DNA from: Clavelina lepadiformis
Lineage: Eukaryota > Chordata > Ascidiacea > Aplousobranchia > Clavelinidae
Direction of reading: 5' to 3'
Assembly: GCF_947623445.1 (NCBI RefSeq)
Contig: NC_135244.1
Span: 16,058,860 to 16,122,859, forward strand
DNA length: 64,000 bases
Under the pieces are notes generated by a model. It was not told where the DNA came from. It saw only the letters and a list, made by a program, of their open reading frames with translations, and ran no database searches. A program made the translations under genes and the position numbers. Shown here one piece after another: positions 24,937 to 36,144 of this stretch; the first letter of the stretch is position 1; each line of letters opens with the position of its first letter.

Positions 24937-26577
24937 CTATCTCTTTGTGTATTTCCCTTGTAAAAATACTCTGGGAACAGTTAATTCTTTCTTTTTGTTT
25001 ACAGTTTCCCTCCTCACGTAATCATTACTAATAATGTTAAATCCTACCTCCTCCATTAAAGCTCTCATTTGCTCTATAAAGATATAAAATCGTATCAAGC
25101 ACAATTCTAGCACATATCAGCACTCTTATGTAAATCATAACTAATGTGGCAACACACCTTTTTCAAAATAGTATGCCCTCGTTCCATCTTGCCTCACGTA
25201 AAAGTTTTCTGAAATTTTACTGCCAGGATTGAAACGCAGCATCGCCCAATCATACAAACCATAATCGCGAAATAAAAGATGACCACCAGGTTTTAACACC
25301 TATGATTTAGAAAAAAATAATAAGTATGACATTGATTATTATCAATCTGGGTTGAAATGGATGAAAATATTACACAAAAAGTTGATCTGTGTTGGTCGAA
25401 CTACAAGCTAGCACTACATTCAGATGACGTAATTTCTATCAGACAGGGAAAGAAAGCTTTTCCCAATAACAGTAACTCTAGTAAAACAACACCTGTAATA
25501 AATTCACATACAAAACTCTAAACTAACTTTGTGAATGTTTTGCAAAACTAATAAAAACTTGTCTGGATGTATGGCAGACAATACAAATATCAAGGTAGCA
25601 ATATCAATTGATGCTTCAGGAATGTCATTGTTCAGCTGATGGGCTGTAAGGTCACATTGAAAGGCAAAGCATTTATCTGGGTTATACTTGCGATTCTCCT
25701 AAAAAAACAATAAGGCATGGTTACATGAATAAACAAAACTACAGCTTTCACACACAAAAGTAGCTCACTGAACATACTAGATTATTGTCTACAGACCAAC
25801 AAATAATAACCAAGTTTGTCACCTTAACAAACTCCACAGCCCTTGGTGAAAAATCACATGCATATACAAACAAGTTTTGCATCTCATCCAAAAGAGGAAA
25901 TATGGCATTTCCAACCCCACAACCAGCTTCAAGTAAGGTTATTTTTTGTCCCTGGTGAATTGGCCAAAACTTTGATACATGTGTTAAGTAATTTCCAGAA
26001 TAAATAGATGTATTGTTTATAATAAACTTTTATGGCTGAAAATAAAATTTTAAATGTACCTACAGCCTGAGCTTTCCTTTTAATTTCATCAAATTCACGA
26101 GAAGTCCAATGTCTGTCTTTAAAAAAGTTAGTGGAGTTCCTCTTATAAAACAAGTCCCACATCTTCTTAGCTTCATTCTCCAGCTTTATGCTCTTAAACT
26201 CACTGACAATCTTTTTGTCCTAAAAGTAAGACACAATACAGTTCAGGTATAATAAAAAAATTCTTAACCTGGTGAACAATTTTAAATTTGGGCAAACCAA
26301 GCAATCAAAACCAAGCTCAGTCGGTAATGAATTATTGTCCAGTTATGCAAGGATTTTTTCAGTCGAAGAGGACATATCCAATAAAAACGTCTAGTGTACA
26401 ACCACAGGACGTTTTTCTACACTAGACCTCAGCTACTCAAATTGTGACGTCATCTGGTTGTACACTTGTATACTAGACCCGGACTGTTTATCTCATCTAG
26501 CTCACCTGGTTTTTCAACATATTTATTTCATCTTCGGTTAATATTCTTTCGTCACATGATCCTAACTGTTTGTCCAT
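24937..26577 (-). CDS. METTL6: tRNA(Ser) N3-methylcytidine methyltransferase
   Basis: Six exons, phases consistent: 26506-26577, 26064-26219, 25823-25951, 25528-25698, 25158-25299, 24937-25073; 268 residues (human 284). METTL6 uses S-adenosylmethionine to make m3C at position 32 of serine tRNAs, helped by seryl-tRNA synthetase. The family's N-terminal signature [18 protein letters not shown] is in exon 2. The SAM-binding glycine loop [16 protein letters not shown] opens exon 3, followed by [13 protein letters not shown] (acidic ribose-binding end of strand 2), FQCDLT, and [11 protein letters not shown] (motif IV area). Exon 5 has [20 protein letters not shown] and [15 protein letters not shown]; the end is [20 protein letters not shown]. 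All catalytic-core motifs look intact. Intron 1 contains a short inverted-repeat element. Confidence 0.97.
26389..26480. mobile_element. Short inverted-repeat element (copy 1), in METTL6 intron 1
   Basis: About 92 bp, flanked by inverted ends: left GTCTAGTGTACAACCAC, right GGTTGTACACTTGTATACTAG. The middle reads CTAGACCTCAGCTACTCAAA then TTGTGACGTCAT. A second copy with the same internal sequence is at 55441-55540, so this is a dispersed family of tiny MITE-like elements, not a chance palindrome. No coding capacity. Confidence 0.7.
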
Positions 26578-28045
26578 TTCTTAAGGAGCATCTACTTTAT
26601 TCTGCGATAAATAAATAAAATATAAACTCGCTAGCCTAAAAACGCTATTATGTAACCAACCCTATTCTTAACCAAAGTAATTTATGGTTTAGTAAAAACC
26701 TACATATAAGAAGTTCTCACTGAAAAAATCGCTAAGTTTGGGGATTCCCCGACGTCGAAACAATTGAAAAACTTGATTTGATCAATGACATACGCGTATA
26801 CCATGACAAGAAAATTGGTCACGTGCTCTCGTTTTCTTTCTCCACGGTCACGCTCGAGTGCATATATGGATCTAAACATAAATCGGTCGTCATTAACTTT
26901 TCACTTGGTAAACAATTTGTTGTCAAGTCTGTTTTGCAAAGTTTCGGTAATGATGCAATGAAAGAAATGGCTGTAAACTGTGCGATATTGCTATTACACT
27001 TGCAGGTTTGCGCTGACTGTGGCCTATGCACAGCTTTGTGTAAGTAGTCCTACGTGAAGGTAGCCCAGACCTGGTCCAGGCAGAAAAAGTATGCAAAATG
27101 GGCGCCTAATGCTGTAATGTATGGATGTTAATTTTTCGTTAGGAAAGGTGCAGATTACAGTTACCTTATCAACTGTGCTGATGCGGTCCACCTTTGTAAA
27201 TTGGAGTCATTAAGTCTTAATGAATGTCATTAATGATCATATGTTATTTTTTCTATACAGAGAATTCCAATTGTGAATTAATTATTTGCTGCATGACCGA
27301 TTTATATTCTGGTGGTTTGCGAAATAAGAAAAATAAACATTTTAATGGCTACATAATTAATGCCAGCTTGTAATCCTTCATGATTTTACATCGGGCTTTT
27401 TTATAGTCCTAGTAATGACGACTAATAATGACGCCTGCTATCATTAACCGTACAGTTTTTATGAACATTCTAATGTCTAATTCTCATTGGTTGTCAGAAA
27501 TTGAAATTGTGATAGAGATGGCAATGCATGTGTTAATTCTGCTGTTAATCGAGTGAAAAATGCTTATATCTTTGAGCTGGGTCATAACTACGGATCAGCC
27601 AAATGTTAAAATAAATCCGGTAAGTTAACGTAAGGTCAAATTCTTAAAGAGAAATTTTCGAATTTGATAGTAATACACTGGCAGCTAATTTAACCGTTTT
27701 TGATTATTAACTGCCAAGTTGATTTTTATTTTGGCCTAGAATGTACTAAAATCTTACACAAAATGTACCAATAATTATGAAAATAGCGGTTTGTTTCAAC
27801 TTTCCTTTCCATTGAATTTAGACCGCTTTGTAATCACTGGTAACAAACTTGAGATGAGATGAGATGAGATAGCTGTCCGTGAAACGTCAAATGCATATAT
27901 ATCCAAACAGATTTCGAGCACTTGTTAAAGGCGGAAAAATATTGCGATTGGTCGAATTTCCTGTAATTGTAAATTGTATTTATAAAATTAAATGATGCAT
28001 GACTTTTGATACAATCTGTGATCTCAAAAAATTAACAACCGTGTG
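26578..28045. other. Intergenic DNA upstream of METTL6
   Basis: About 1.5 kb. It includes the METTL6 promoter side and a (GAGAT)n microsatellite near 27851-27872. The open frames at 26778-27047 overlap each other on both strands and have no ATG-led coding signature or splice partners, so I leave them out. Confidence 0.45.
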
Positions 28046-28721
28046 ATGGCGCACGTAAAAAGCCAGAAATGTAAAACGACAGTTTGTTTGGGAAAAGGCA
28101 GCGTTAAAGTTTGTTTAGAAGAAAAATGTAGTCCAAGAGAAAAAGGTGAGTCTTTCAAGGAATACCGAATTTCGTTATTGATGGCTGCATTCGATGGTAG
28201 AATATGAGGTGGGATGAGTGGCTTTTAAACAAAACGCGATTTTCTCCAAATAATGTGGATATTAATGTGTTCCAGCTAGTCCATTTTATAGATAGGTTTG
28301 TTGGCTATGTTTCAAAATGGAAATAATGTTTGTTTTTATTAGTTGCTTACGCTACCATACTTATTTAATTTCCCTTGATCAACTTACCACAACTTATTTT
28401 TTCAAAAGTTAGTTGAGCAATAGAAGGAATAAATTAAAAAAAGACAGTACTGATTAAATTTAATGTTAATTTTACGCACCAATGATATTTGTAACAAGTT
28501 CTGAAGATTATATTTTCTTTCACACTATAATTGGGAATAGTGATATCTTTGCAGAAACGTGATTACCACTTCGGAAATATTTTTGCTCAGGCCTGCCTAT
28601 ACTTTACTGGAGTCCGAACTCTTGCTTAGGAAGAGAAAGCGGGATCAATCAGATCAACCATCAAACAAGCCTTGAACGTAATGAAGGATACGAAGAAAAT
28701 GGATTGCTCTGTGGAAAGTGA
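28046..28721 (+). CDS. Tentative two-exon small protein, 63 residues
   Basis: Not recognised. Exon 28046-28145 starts MAHVKSQKCKTTVCLGKG, Cys- and Lys-rich, and ends at a strong donor (AAAAG|gtgagt) in phase 1. Exon 28630-28721 after the acceptor cttgcttag joins in phase and ends LERNEGYEENGLLCGK then TGA. The product has five cysteines in the first exon part and no signal peptide. A TATA-like stretch lies about 70 bp upstream of the ATG. Support rests only on splice-site quality, phase match and composition, so it may be a chance model. It would lie tail-to-tail with the 7TM receptor gene ending at 28936. Confidence 0.3.
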
Positions 28722-28935
28722 GCACGTTACAGCTATATTAGTTTTAAAGAAAAACATTTCGCTGCACGATCTGTGTCTGTTTTATCCTATAGCAAGTTCA
28801 TGATCTGTGTCTGTTTTATCCTATAGCCAGTGCTTCAACCAACGCTTTCTATTTTGAAATGTCATGATGAGGCTTTTACAGAAAGATAAACTCCGTTAAC
28901 TATTGTTATTGAACACCTCTACTCTGTTGTATATT

Positions 28936-30450
28936 TTATTCAACCGTGTTACATTTAAATTGCAAAAACAACTTTTTCCACAAGCTTTGCCACAGAAGAG
29001 TTGAGTAAATCAAAGGATTTATAACGCTATTGATAGGTAGAAGAATTACCACAATATATGGAAACCATTGTCTTAGAGTTTGCCGCTTTTCCTGCAACTT
29101 GCATTCACTTTGACCAAAGCTGCTAAAGAAATACAAAAGAGAAGTCACAATAACTGGCATCCAACAACAAAAGTCTGTAGCAATTATCAAACACATTCTT
29201 CGGCGTATTTCTTTGTTTTCTCTGCTCTGCTGATGCGGTATATTTGTTTGAAATGATTGGGAAATACGTTTTCCGCGCATCTTGCTCGTCTTCCAAACAG
29301 TTATGAAATATATGCCTACGTGAGACACCAGAATACAGAAGAATGCAAGCAAATTGAATGCCAAGATGGGAATAGTGAAAACGTTTGCCTTGTCGTTTTC
29401 TCCAACTAAATATCTCATTGTACATATGCTTTGATGGTTATAATAGTCGTGCGTTTCGCTTAAATTGGAAAAGTTTTCATTTATCACTGTCTCGTTCCAG
29501 AGCTGATCAAAAGTGGCTGTCCGCTCTTGTCTGAAATTGCATCTCTTATTGATATTCAAACGAATTTGGTTGAATACACATTCCATTTGGTTTACAGCAA
29601 GGTCATTATCACAAAGTGGAATTTGGCGACCACGTGAAAAAATCGTTGCAGTGGAAGGCAAAATCGGAATTAAAGATATAGCAATCCATATGGTCCAAAA
29701 CACTATTAAACTACCAGCTATAGCTTTAGAAGGGATTGTTTTAAAAGGATGACAGGCACAGAAAAGTCGAAAAAAGCTGATTACGACAAGGGTAGAGACC
29801 GACACTTGACTCGAAATAAAGTTAATCAGGCCTAAACTAATGCAAGTGCTACTGGCAAGCCATTTACTTTTGTCTGCGGCATCGTAAGGTTTTCTCACGA
29901 AATTTATACCTACTATGCCTAAAGTCAGACAATAAATTCCCATGCAGAAGTCAGCAATAGAGAGGCTTAGCACCATGGTTTGATAAGCCTTTTCTACTTT
30001 TGACAAGGTTTGCTTTTTGGCGTAAAGCGTTTTTAATTTCTCAAAAGTGACCACAACGTTTCCCACAATTGCAAGACAACCCAAGGCTAAGTAGAAGCCG
30101 CCAAACATGACAAAATTGCTGTCGTAAGTATCCAGTTTTCCTCTGCAAGAGCTTACTCCACAACGATTAACGCAGATGCTGTTATTTGCTGTCACGTTGC
30201 TGTCCATTGAGCAGACGTACCTGTTCACCGAAAACTCAGTTGATGGACATTTGAAGAATGAAAAATTTTGGTCGTTCGTTGTTTTTATTTCATCTGCAAA
30301 CCTCAGCTGCAAGCGGGTGACCATATTTAGAAACATCTGCTCCCAAGTTTTGGTCGTTACCGAGTTAAGTTTGTCACAAATGTTTTCTTCCATCTGGATA
30401 CAGGGATATTTGCCACAGAATGCTATGTTTCTTAGACTAAATTCCGACAT
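28936..30450 (-). CDS. LGR/relaxin-receptor-like 7TM receptor without leucine-rich repeats
   Basis: Rhodopsin-class receptor in one long exon, 504 residues from the ATG at 30450; an upstream signal-peptide exon is likely by analogy with the paralogue at 52.0-54.4 kb. Seven membrane segments are visible: TM1 around 118-138 (GNVVVTF), TM2 SLSIADFCMGIY, TM3 SSQVSVSTLVVISFFRLF, TM4 near 248-265, TM5 near 360-385, TM6 ATDFCCWMPVIVTSLLYFF, TM7 LLPINSVINPLIY. ADFxMGIY, QVSVSTL and PINSxxNPxIY are features of glycoprotein-hormone and relaxin receptors. The DRY site is replaced by FRLF. The extracellular N-terminus (about 110 residues) is Cys-rich with N-glycosylation sites and no leucine-rich repeats. 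Extracellular loop 2 is very long, about 90 residues, with cysteines and NET/NFS/NLS sequons and a conserved SICTMRYLV before TM5. Ligand unknown. Confidence 0.85.
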   Translation of the reverse strand: MSEFSLRNIAFCGKYPCIQMEENICDKLNSVTTKTWEQMFLNMVTRLQLRFADEIKTTNDQNFSFFKCPSTEFSVNRYVCSMDSNVTANNSICVNRCGVSSCRGKLDTYDSNFVMFGGFYLALGCLAIVGNVVVTFEKLKTLYAKKQTLSKVEKAYQTMVLSLSIADFCMGIYCLTLGIVGINFVRKPYDAADKSKWLASSTCISLGLINFISSQVSVSTLVVISFFRLFCACHPFKTIPSKAIAGSLIVFWTIWIAISLIPILPSTATIFSRGRQIPLCDNDLAVNQMECVFNQIRLNINKRCNFRQERTATFDQLWNETVINENFSNLSETHDYYNHQSICTMRYLVGENDKANVFTIPILAFNLLAFFCILVSHVGIYFITVWKTSKMRGKRISQSFQTNIPHQQSRENKEIRRRMCLIIATDFCCWMPVIVTSLLYFFSSFGQSECKLQEKRQTLRQWFPYIVVILLPINSVINPLIYSTLLWQSLWKKLFLQFKCNTVE

Positions 30451-32752
30451 TATCAAAAATCATGAAGCTTTCTGGTAGGCCTATACACTGTATTAGAAAA
30501 AAATACAATGCGAAACAGGATACATACAGGATACAGGAGAAATTCATTTTATACCTTATATGCTGAAAAATCATCAACAAGATTTGTATCGAGTCAAGTC
30601 AAGTTATTTATACAAATTCCTAGAAAGGGACAGCAAAAGTTGACTCGAGTCAAGTCATTGTCGACTCAAGTGATTACGACTCAGACTCACGGGTGCTACC
30701 GATTTAGATCTCTGGCAAATGAAGGCTCAGAATTAACTCCTTTTTGCTATTTATACTAAACAAAAGGTTATGGCCATCTTTTCTTCATACTGCAACTATA
30801 CCATCTTTACTCATTTTTAAAATTGGAGGGACAGTGAGCAGAGTCGTATTGAATCGAGTCAGTGTAGTCACTTTTTTCAAAGACTTGACATGACTCGAGG
30901 CAATACTTGAAATAACTCGAGTCAGTTCTTTTTGATTTCGTATCAGGTTAGAGATAGGGAATATCTTATTCCTTGGTCCGAACACATGAAAGTGTGTAGT
31001 GGCCTGGGAGCCACTTTCAATACCAATATATCATTCGTGGGAAAGTATTCGCCAGTTATTTATTGAAGTATTGTTTAGCGATGAAACTGCAATTGTCGCT
31101 TAATATTTGGAAACTTTCTCTAAATAACTTTATGTGAAAGCGCCGTTTAGTACGTTACCAGGTGATTTCATAACATCCGAGTTTTAACTGTAAATAATCC
31201 CCATTGCCCAACGCTTATTTTATCGTTCACGCATTCTGAAATATTTGTGTATATTGTGTTTCCGTTCACATCGCTCCGCTTTATAAACTCGAGCTGATAC
31301 GCGAGTAACCGCGCAGACAGAGATATAGAATCGTACGAACGTATTACGTTAGTCGTGTTAATTGTAATCTGTTAGACTTGTTTTAAATGGTGAATGCTAA
31401 GTTTGTGATTGTGTCATATTCGGAACCTGTACAGTTCCTACAATAAAGGACCGTTTCTGATAAACTGTATCTGTAAAACGTAAGAGCTTTCGGCTAGTAA
31501 AACGTTAGGTTAGAGAATTCTAACCGCACGCAACCACGGAGTCAGATCATTAATTCGGCAGGTAAATTAAGTCCGAATATCATAAGTTAAGACTGACAAG
31601 CAGTGCAACAACCTCTGCAAGTGTAACTTCAAATGAATTTATTTGTTTACGACCCCGTACGGTGCAGTTTTAAATAAAGCGAGTTTTGTAATAACCTTGT
31701 AAACGTTTCTGCTTGACAGAAATGGTACCTTTGCTTTCTGTTTGGCTTTGTTTCGAATATCAATTGACTTGACTTGACTCGACTCGACTCGACTCGACTC
31801 GACTCGACTCGACTCGACTCGACTCGACTCGACTCGACTCGACTTGACTCGACTTGACTCGACTTGACTCGACTTGACTCGACTTGACTCGACTTGACTC
31901 GACTTGACTCGACTTGACTCGACTTGCTTTAGTCTTAAACCGTATACAGTATGACTTGACTTGCAACTCGAGTTTGAAGACTTGGTTACGACTCTGAAAA
32001 TTAGATACCCGAATCTAAATATGACGCAAAATATACTAAAAGTTTAAACTAAACCGCTGCAAACTAGAAATTCAATTAAAACTCTTGTATATGGTAGCCT
32101 CACCACAAAAATGGAACCATTACCATCAGCGACAACAGTGGCTCACTATTGTTTACAACAATACTGTTTCACTATAAGTCTTCCATGCATTGTTAAATGA
32201 CTATATATAGAACGCTAATCGAAAGCAATTGAGGACTTTCCGGTTAGCCTACACAGCCCAAACACATCAGCGGTTTTCATTCAATCAACGCCGAGTTATC
32301 TATTCCCGAAGATTGAAGAATCTCTGACACACTTAAGTTTTGTTGTAAGGTCGAGCGTTTGCTCACAATGAGTTACAACATCTATTTCCTGTTGTAGGCT
32401 TTGCTGCTGTCTATCCGTGATAGGATAACTCAGCGTTAAATATACATGTAACAGTTACTCATAGTTCGGTTAAAAGGTCAAATATTAAAAATCATATAAT
32501 GATAAATTTCGCAGAACTTACAAGTAATGATAGTACACAAATTAATTTTTCTAGAAAGGATATTACAACATATATTTTCTTAGTAATCAGCAGTTCGTTT
32601 AAAGTTTTGTTTGTTTCAAACCTGTTTCACTCGGAAAGAAACTGCAAGGAGTTGTGTTGAATCGCACTTTATAAAACCCAAATCTGCTGTTTATACTGAT
32701 TCTAATAATACACGTTTGTTATAGTGGTACTGCATGGGCACTTTCAGTTTAC
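30451..32752. other. Intergenic DNA rich in GACTC repeats
   Basis: About 2.3 kb between the receptor and the proteoglycan gene. It holds a GACTC pentamer satellite (31765-31925) and a looser GAGTCAAGTC-type repeat at about 30585-30965 and 31950-31995. The receptor's missing signal-peptide exon may lie here; an acceptor-like TTCTAATACAG is present just upstream of its ATG. No other gene seen. Confidence 0.5.
31765..31925. repeat. GACTC/GACTT pentamer satellite
   Basis: About 160 bp of near-perfect pentamers. The left half is (GACTC)n; the right half alternates GACTC and GACTT in a 10-bp higher-order unit (CGACTTGACT). It sits inside a broader region of degenerate copies of the same words at 30585-30965 and 31950-31995, and related words recur at 54556-54625. 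The open frame it creates (SSRVKSS repeats) is an artefact. Confidence 0.9.
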
Positions 32753-35700
32753 TTAGTCGAAGACCAAAACTTCTGGAGAACTAAGACAGTAACTGCCAGC
32801 ACTGAAAAGTGACCGCCTATTTACCGGGTTTCCAATAAGCACTATCATATTGAGCTTCGACCGTTGAAATCTGCAACAAAAATTTACAAAATATCTTATA
32901 AATTAACACATAGATTATATATACAGTACTTACAATGTGTCCCTATAAACAAAGCTTAGTGCACAACTAGATTGTATGTAATAGTTAACACTTACGTTGT
33001 TTGTGCGTAGGCAGGACAGAATGCGTCCCCATGTACGTTAGAGATTGCATTAAATTCCACAAAAATAGCCTGAAGGTTAATAGGCATGTTGCTTGGATAA
33101 TGCAGAAGTTGGTTGTGCGCGAGATCCAAATACTGAGGAAGAACAAACACTGAGTTCAATCTGTAACAACTGTTTGAGTTTAGAAATAACAAAAATTCCC
33201 GAATATCCCGAAACAACATAAAAAATTTATTTGATCTAAGCTAAAATATTTTGCTAAACTTTAAGGTAACATCTCAATGTGCATGTCGAGTCAATAACAA
33301 GTCCACACCTAGCGTATGTACCTGTAAATTTTGAAGACTAGCAAAGGCAGCTGGGTCAATATGTCTGATGTTGTTAAAAGATAAGCGGATTTGGGTGATC
33401 TTTGGCACACTCGAGAAACTCCATTCCAAAATGTTCTGCATAAGAGCAAGAGCGCAATTGTTCTTCAATGTAACATTTGTCGACACCATGCGGTAAGTTG
33501 CGACAGGATTGCAACAAAATGTGACACGGCGCAAGCCAAAGAATTATTGGTTGTTATATTTGGTCGATTATTTGCGGCGATCTCAGACGTCTTAACAACT
33601 TAAAATTTTGAAGCCACACCAGGATATAGCCAACGCAATTGATAAATTTAAATAAAGCCGTCATCATATATGAGAAAGATTTGAGAAGACTAAAACAACT
33701 CAACTGAACTTCCTTAGTACGGTGCATTTAAAAACTAGCTTATTTTATACTTACCTCAATATTATTTGATTCCAGTAGGAGTATACTTAATGAACGCGGA
33801 AGAACTCCCGGAACAAACAGAAGATTGTTCTCTGACAGATCGAGGAAAATTAGTTTGTCCTGTAGAACCAAAAAACGTGTACTATAAGCTTTAAAAACAT
33901 TTACATTTAAGCCGTAACATCCAGCAACAAAATGTAGACCTACACAGTTATTTACCTCAATATATAAATTTGTTGCGCTATGAACATTTAATCGACAAAT
34001 GCTAACAAGGTCGCATAATGTTACGTTGTTTAGAAACCGACCATATTTGCCCACGACTGGTAGCTGAAACTCGTTTCCTTAAGTTTGTTTCCTCTCATGT
34101 TGAGGTGATGGATTTTGGCTGGAAATCTAAAAACTCCTGTAGTCACATATTTTATTCTGTTGTTGTTCAATCGGATGTCCTCAATGCTGCTTGATAGATC
34201 CTGCATGTACCACACGCGCAAGAAAATTAACTAACAAATTAGCAAGTTCCAAACATTGGTTGAGCATTTACCAATCAGCTGACTTAAAATTAAAACTCGG
34301 ATTCCCGGCAGCTTTAGCAGGTATAAGTTTAATGTATTTATTTTAACAAATACAGGACAATAAGTACCTTTGGAAAAGATTCAAATTTGTTAAAACTCAG
34401 ATCCAAATTCACTAAGGACCGAAAAGCTAAGAATGCACTATTTCTGATTCCGGCATTAGTTAGTTTATTTCGGCTGAGATCCATGCTAGTGACGTTTCCT
34501 AACGGCTGAATTGACTCACTTTGGATAACTGTTAAGGCATTAGCAGAATTGTTAGAAGCAGAACTAAGCAATGAAAACATTTACGCAGTAATAACAACGC
34601 AGGCGTTGGTTATAAGCTTATCTTAAATTATACCAAAAGTGTTATATAACTATAACACTGTGCACACAGCAGAAAGATGATTTCTATTGCTCTATGAGAT
34701 TTCTTGTTTGATTTCAAACGGTTAACTTTCATACCGGAGGTGTTCAATTAATCCGATACCTGAAATTGAATTATTATCGAGCTTTAGTTCAACCACAGAT
34801 GGAGGCAGAGAGCTGGGAAAGTGGGTAAACTTATTTCCGTTTAAGTGAAGTCACTTTAGCAAAGCGAGGTTAGCAAAACTTCGACGTTTGACGCCTTCTT
34901 GAGAAATAAAGTTGTCCGAGAGATCAATGGTATTGAGAGAAGGGTACATCCCAAGCTTGTCTCTAGGGATGATCTGACAGAAAATACAGCTGTTGAATCC
35001 GTGTTTGTTCCATGTCGTAAATGGTTAAAATGTGAAAAAAACACAATCTACTTACTTTTAACTTATTTTTACTCAAATGCAAATACTTGATACCGGGTGG
35101 AAATTTTGCAGGAAGTATTGTCAGCTGTTTCGAAGCGCAGTAAGCGACATTGAAGTAACACAAGCATCGACGAGGGCATCTTTGGACACTTCTTGGAAAG
35201 ATTAGGATCAAATATAGATTAACGCCCGTTTTAAGATCACAATTATAGCAAGGTGAATAAATCACAATAAAATGTATTTCGAGAGGTAAATAATCAAATC
35301 AGGTAAACCAACGCGTTATAAAGCAATGCCTTCGAAAAACGTCCCCATGTATTAAAAAGCCTAAGCTTCGTAAAACATCAAGAACCCAACAAGCACTATA
35401 GGGGTTAGATGAAAAATACCAACTAGCCTATACCCATCCTGGGAATAACTTTGAATTTCCATAATGATTAAGATGCATAACGTTATCAAGCTGGAAATGA
35501 AATTATACGACAAGAAGTTATAATGACCAGATTCACTTTCATTTGTCTTGCTAGAATCGCCTGAATAAATTACTTTAAACGCAGCGTTGTTTTCCGATTG
35601 AAGTATATTTACTTACTTTTGTACTGGATTTTCATCATGTTTTGACCGCGAGTGATTTTCAACGATTCTTGGTCTAACTTGCGTTAAGATTCTTTCGGCA

Positions 35701-36144
35701 CCTATTTGTAAAAAACAAGTATATTAAGTTCAAAGCAGTGGTTTTCTTTTTTTGCAGCAGATATATAGAATAGTTAAAACAGCAAACTGCTGCGTGCAGC
35801 ACTGTTTGTAGCATCCAGAATCTAATTTTGCGTAAACACGGTTAAGCATTGACGCTGAACGTTGCTGGTTGTTCCACGAAACGACCTTGAAAGGAATTTG
35901 ATATAAGGTGTTTTGACGGTGGTACTTGAAACTTTGAATTGGCTTAAGGTCGAAAACATAAGCTCTCGTATAATTGCTCACCCTCGGCAAAATGACGTCA
36001 CTATAACAAGCAAGTAAGAGTTACCATGTGCAATAATTTTTACTCACCGCAAGAAACTTGCTCCACGGAACTATATAGCACGATAATTACATATAAACAA
36101 GCCACTACACTTAATTTTAGTTTACTCCTTCCAGTGCTATCCAT
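32753..36144 (-). CDS. Small leucine-rich proteoglycan (decorin/biglycan-like), with one internal TGA
   Basis: Ten exons whose phases all fit: 36048-36144, 35617-35701, 35056-35191, 34760-34973, 34368-34528, 34042-34200, 33755-33859, 33322-33435, 32996-33132, 32753-32870; 441 codons. SLRPs are secreted matrix proteins that bind collagen and growth factors. Exon 1 is a signal peptide (SVVACLYVIIVLYSSVEQ). Exon 3 has the N-terminal cap CPRRCLCYFNVAYC (C-X3-C-X-C-X6-C, the class I spacing). Exons 3-9 hold about ten LRRs such as YLHLSKNKL, TIDLSDNFI, MDLSRNKL, FLDLSENNLLFVP, YLDLAHNQL. The C-terminal cap with the SLRP ear repeat is clear: FCPAYAQTT then IVLIGNPV...GSYCL, like decorin FCPPGHNTK...FSNPV...FRCV. 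Codon 147 (34851-34853) is TGA within LLK-x-LHLNGN, where a residue is expected. So this haplotype is disrupted or recoded; everything else looks functional. Confidence 0.92.

Noticed and set aside
31760-31966. Minus-strand frame of SSRVESSRV repeats
   Set aside because: It is simply the GACTC satellite read as codons.
28936-36144. One large LGR gene with LRR exons spliced to the 7TM exon
   Set aside because: The LRR gene has its own SLRP-type C-terminal cap and a stop at 32753, and no in-phase junction to the receptor exon was found.
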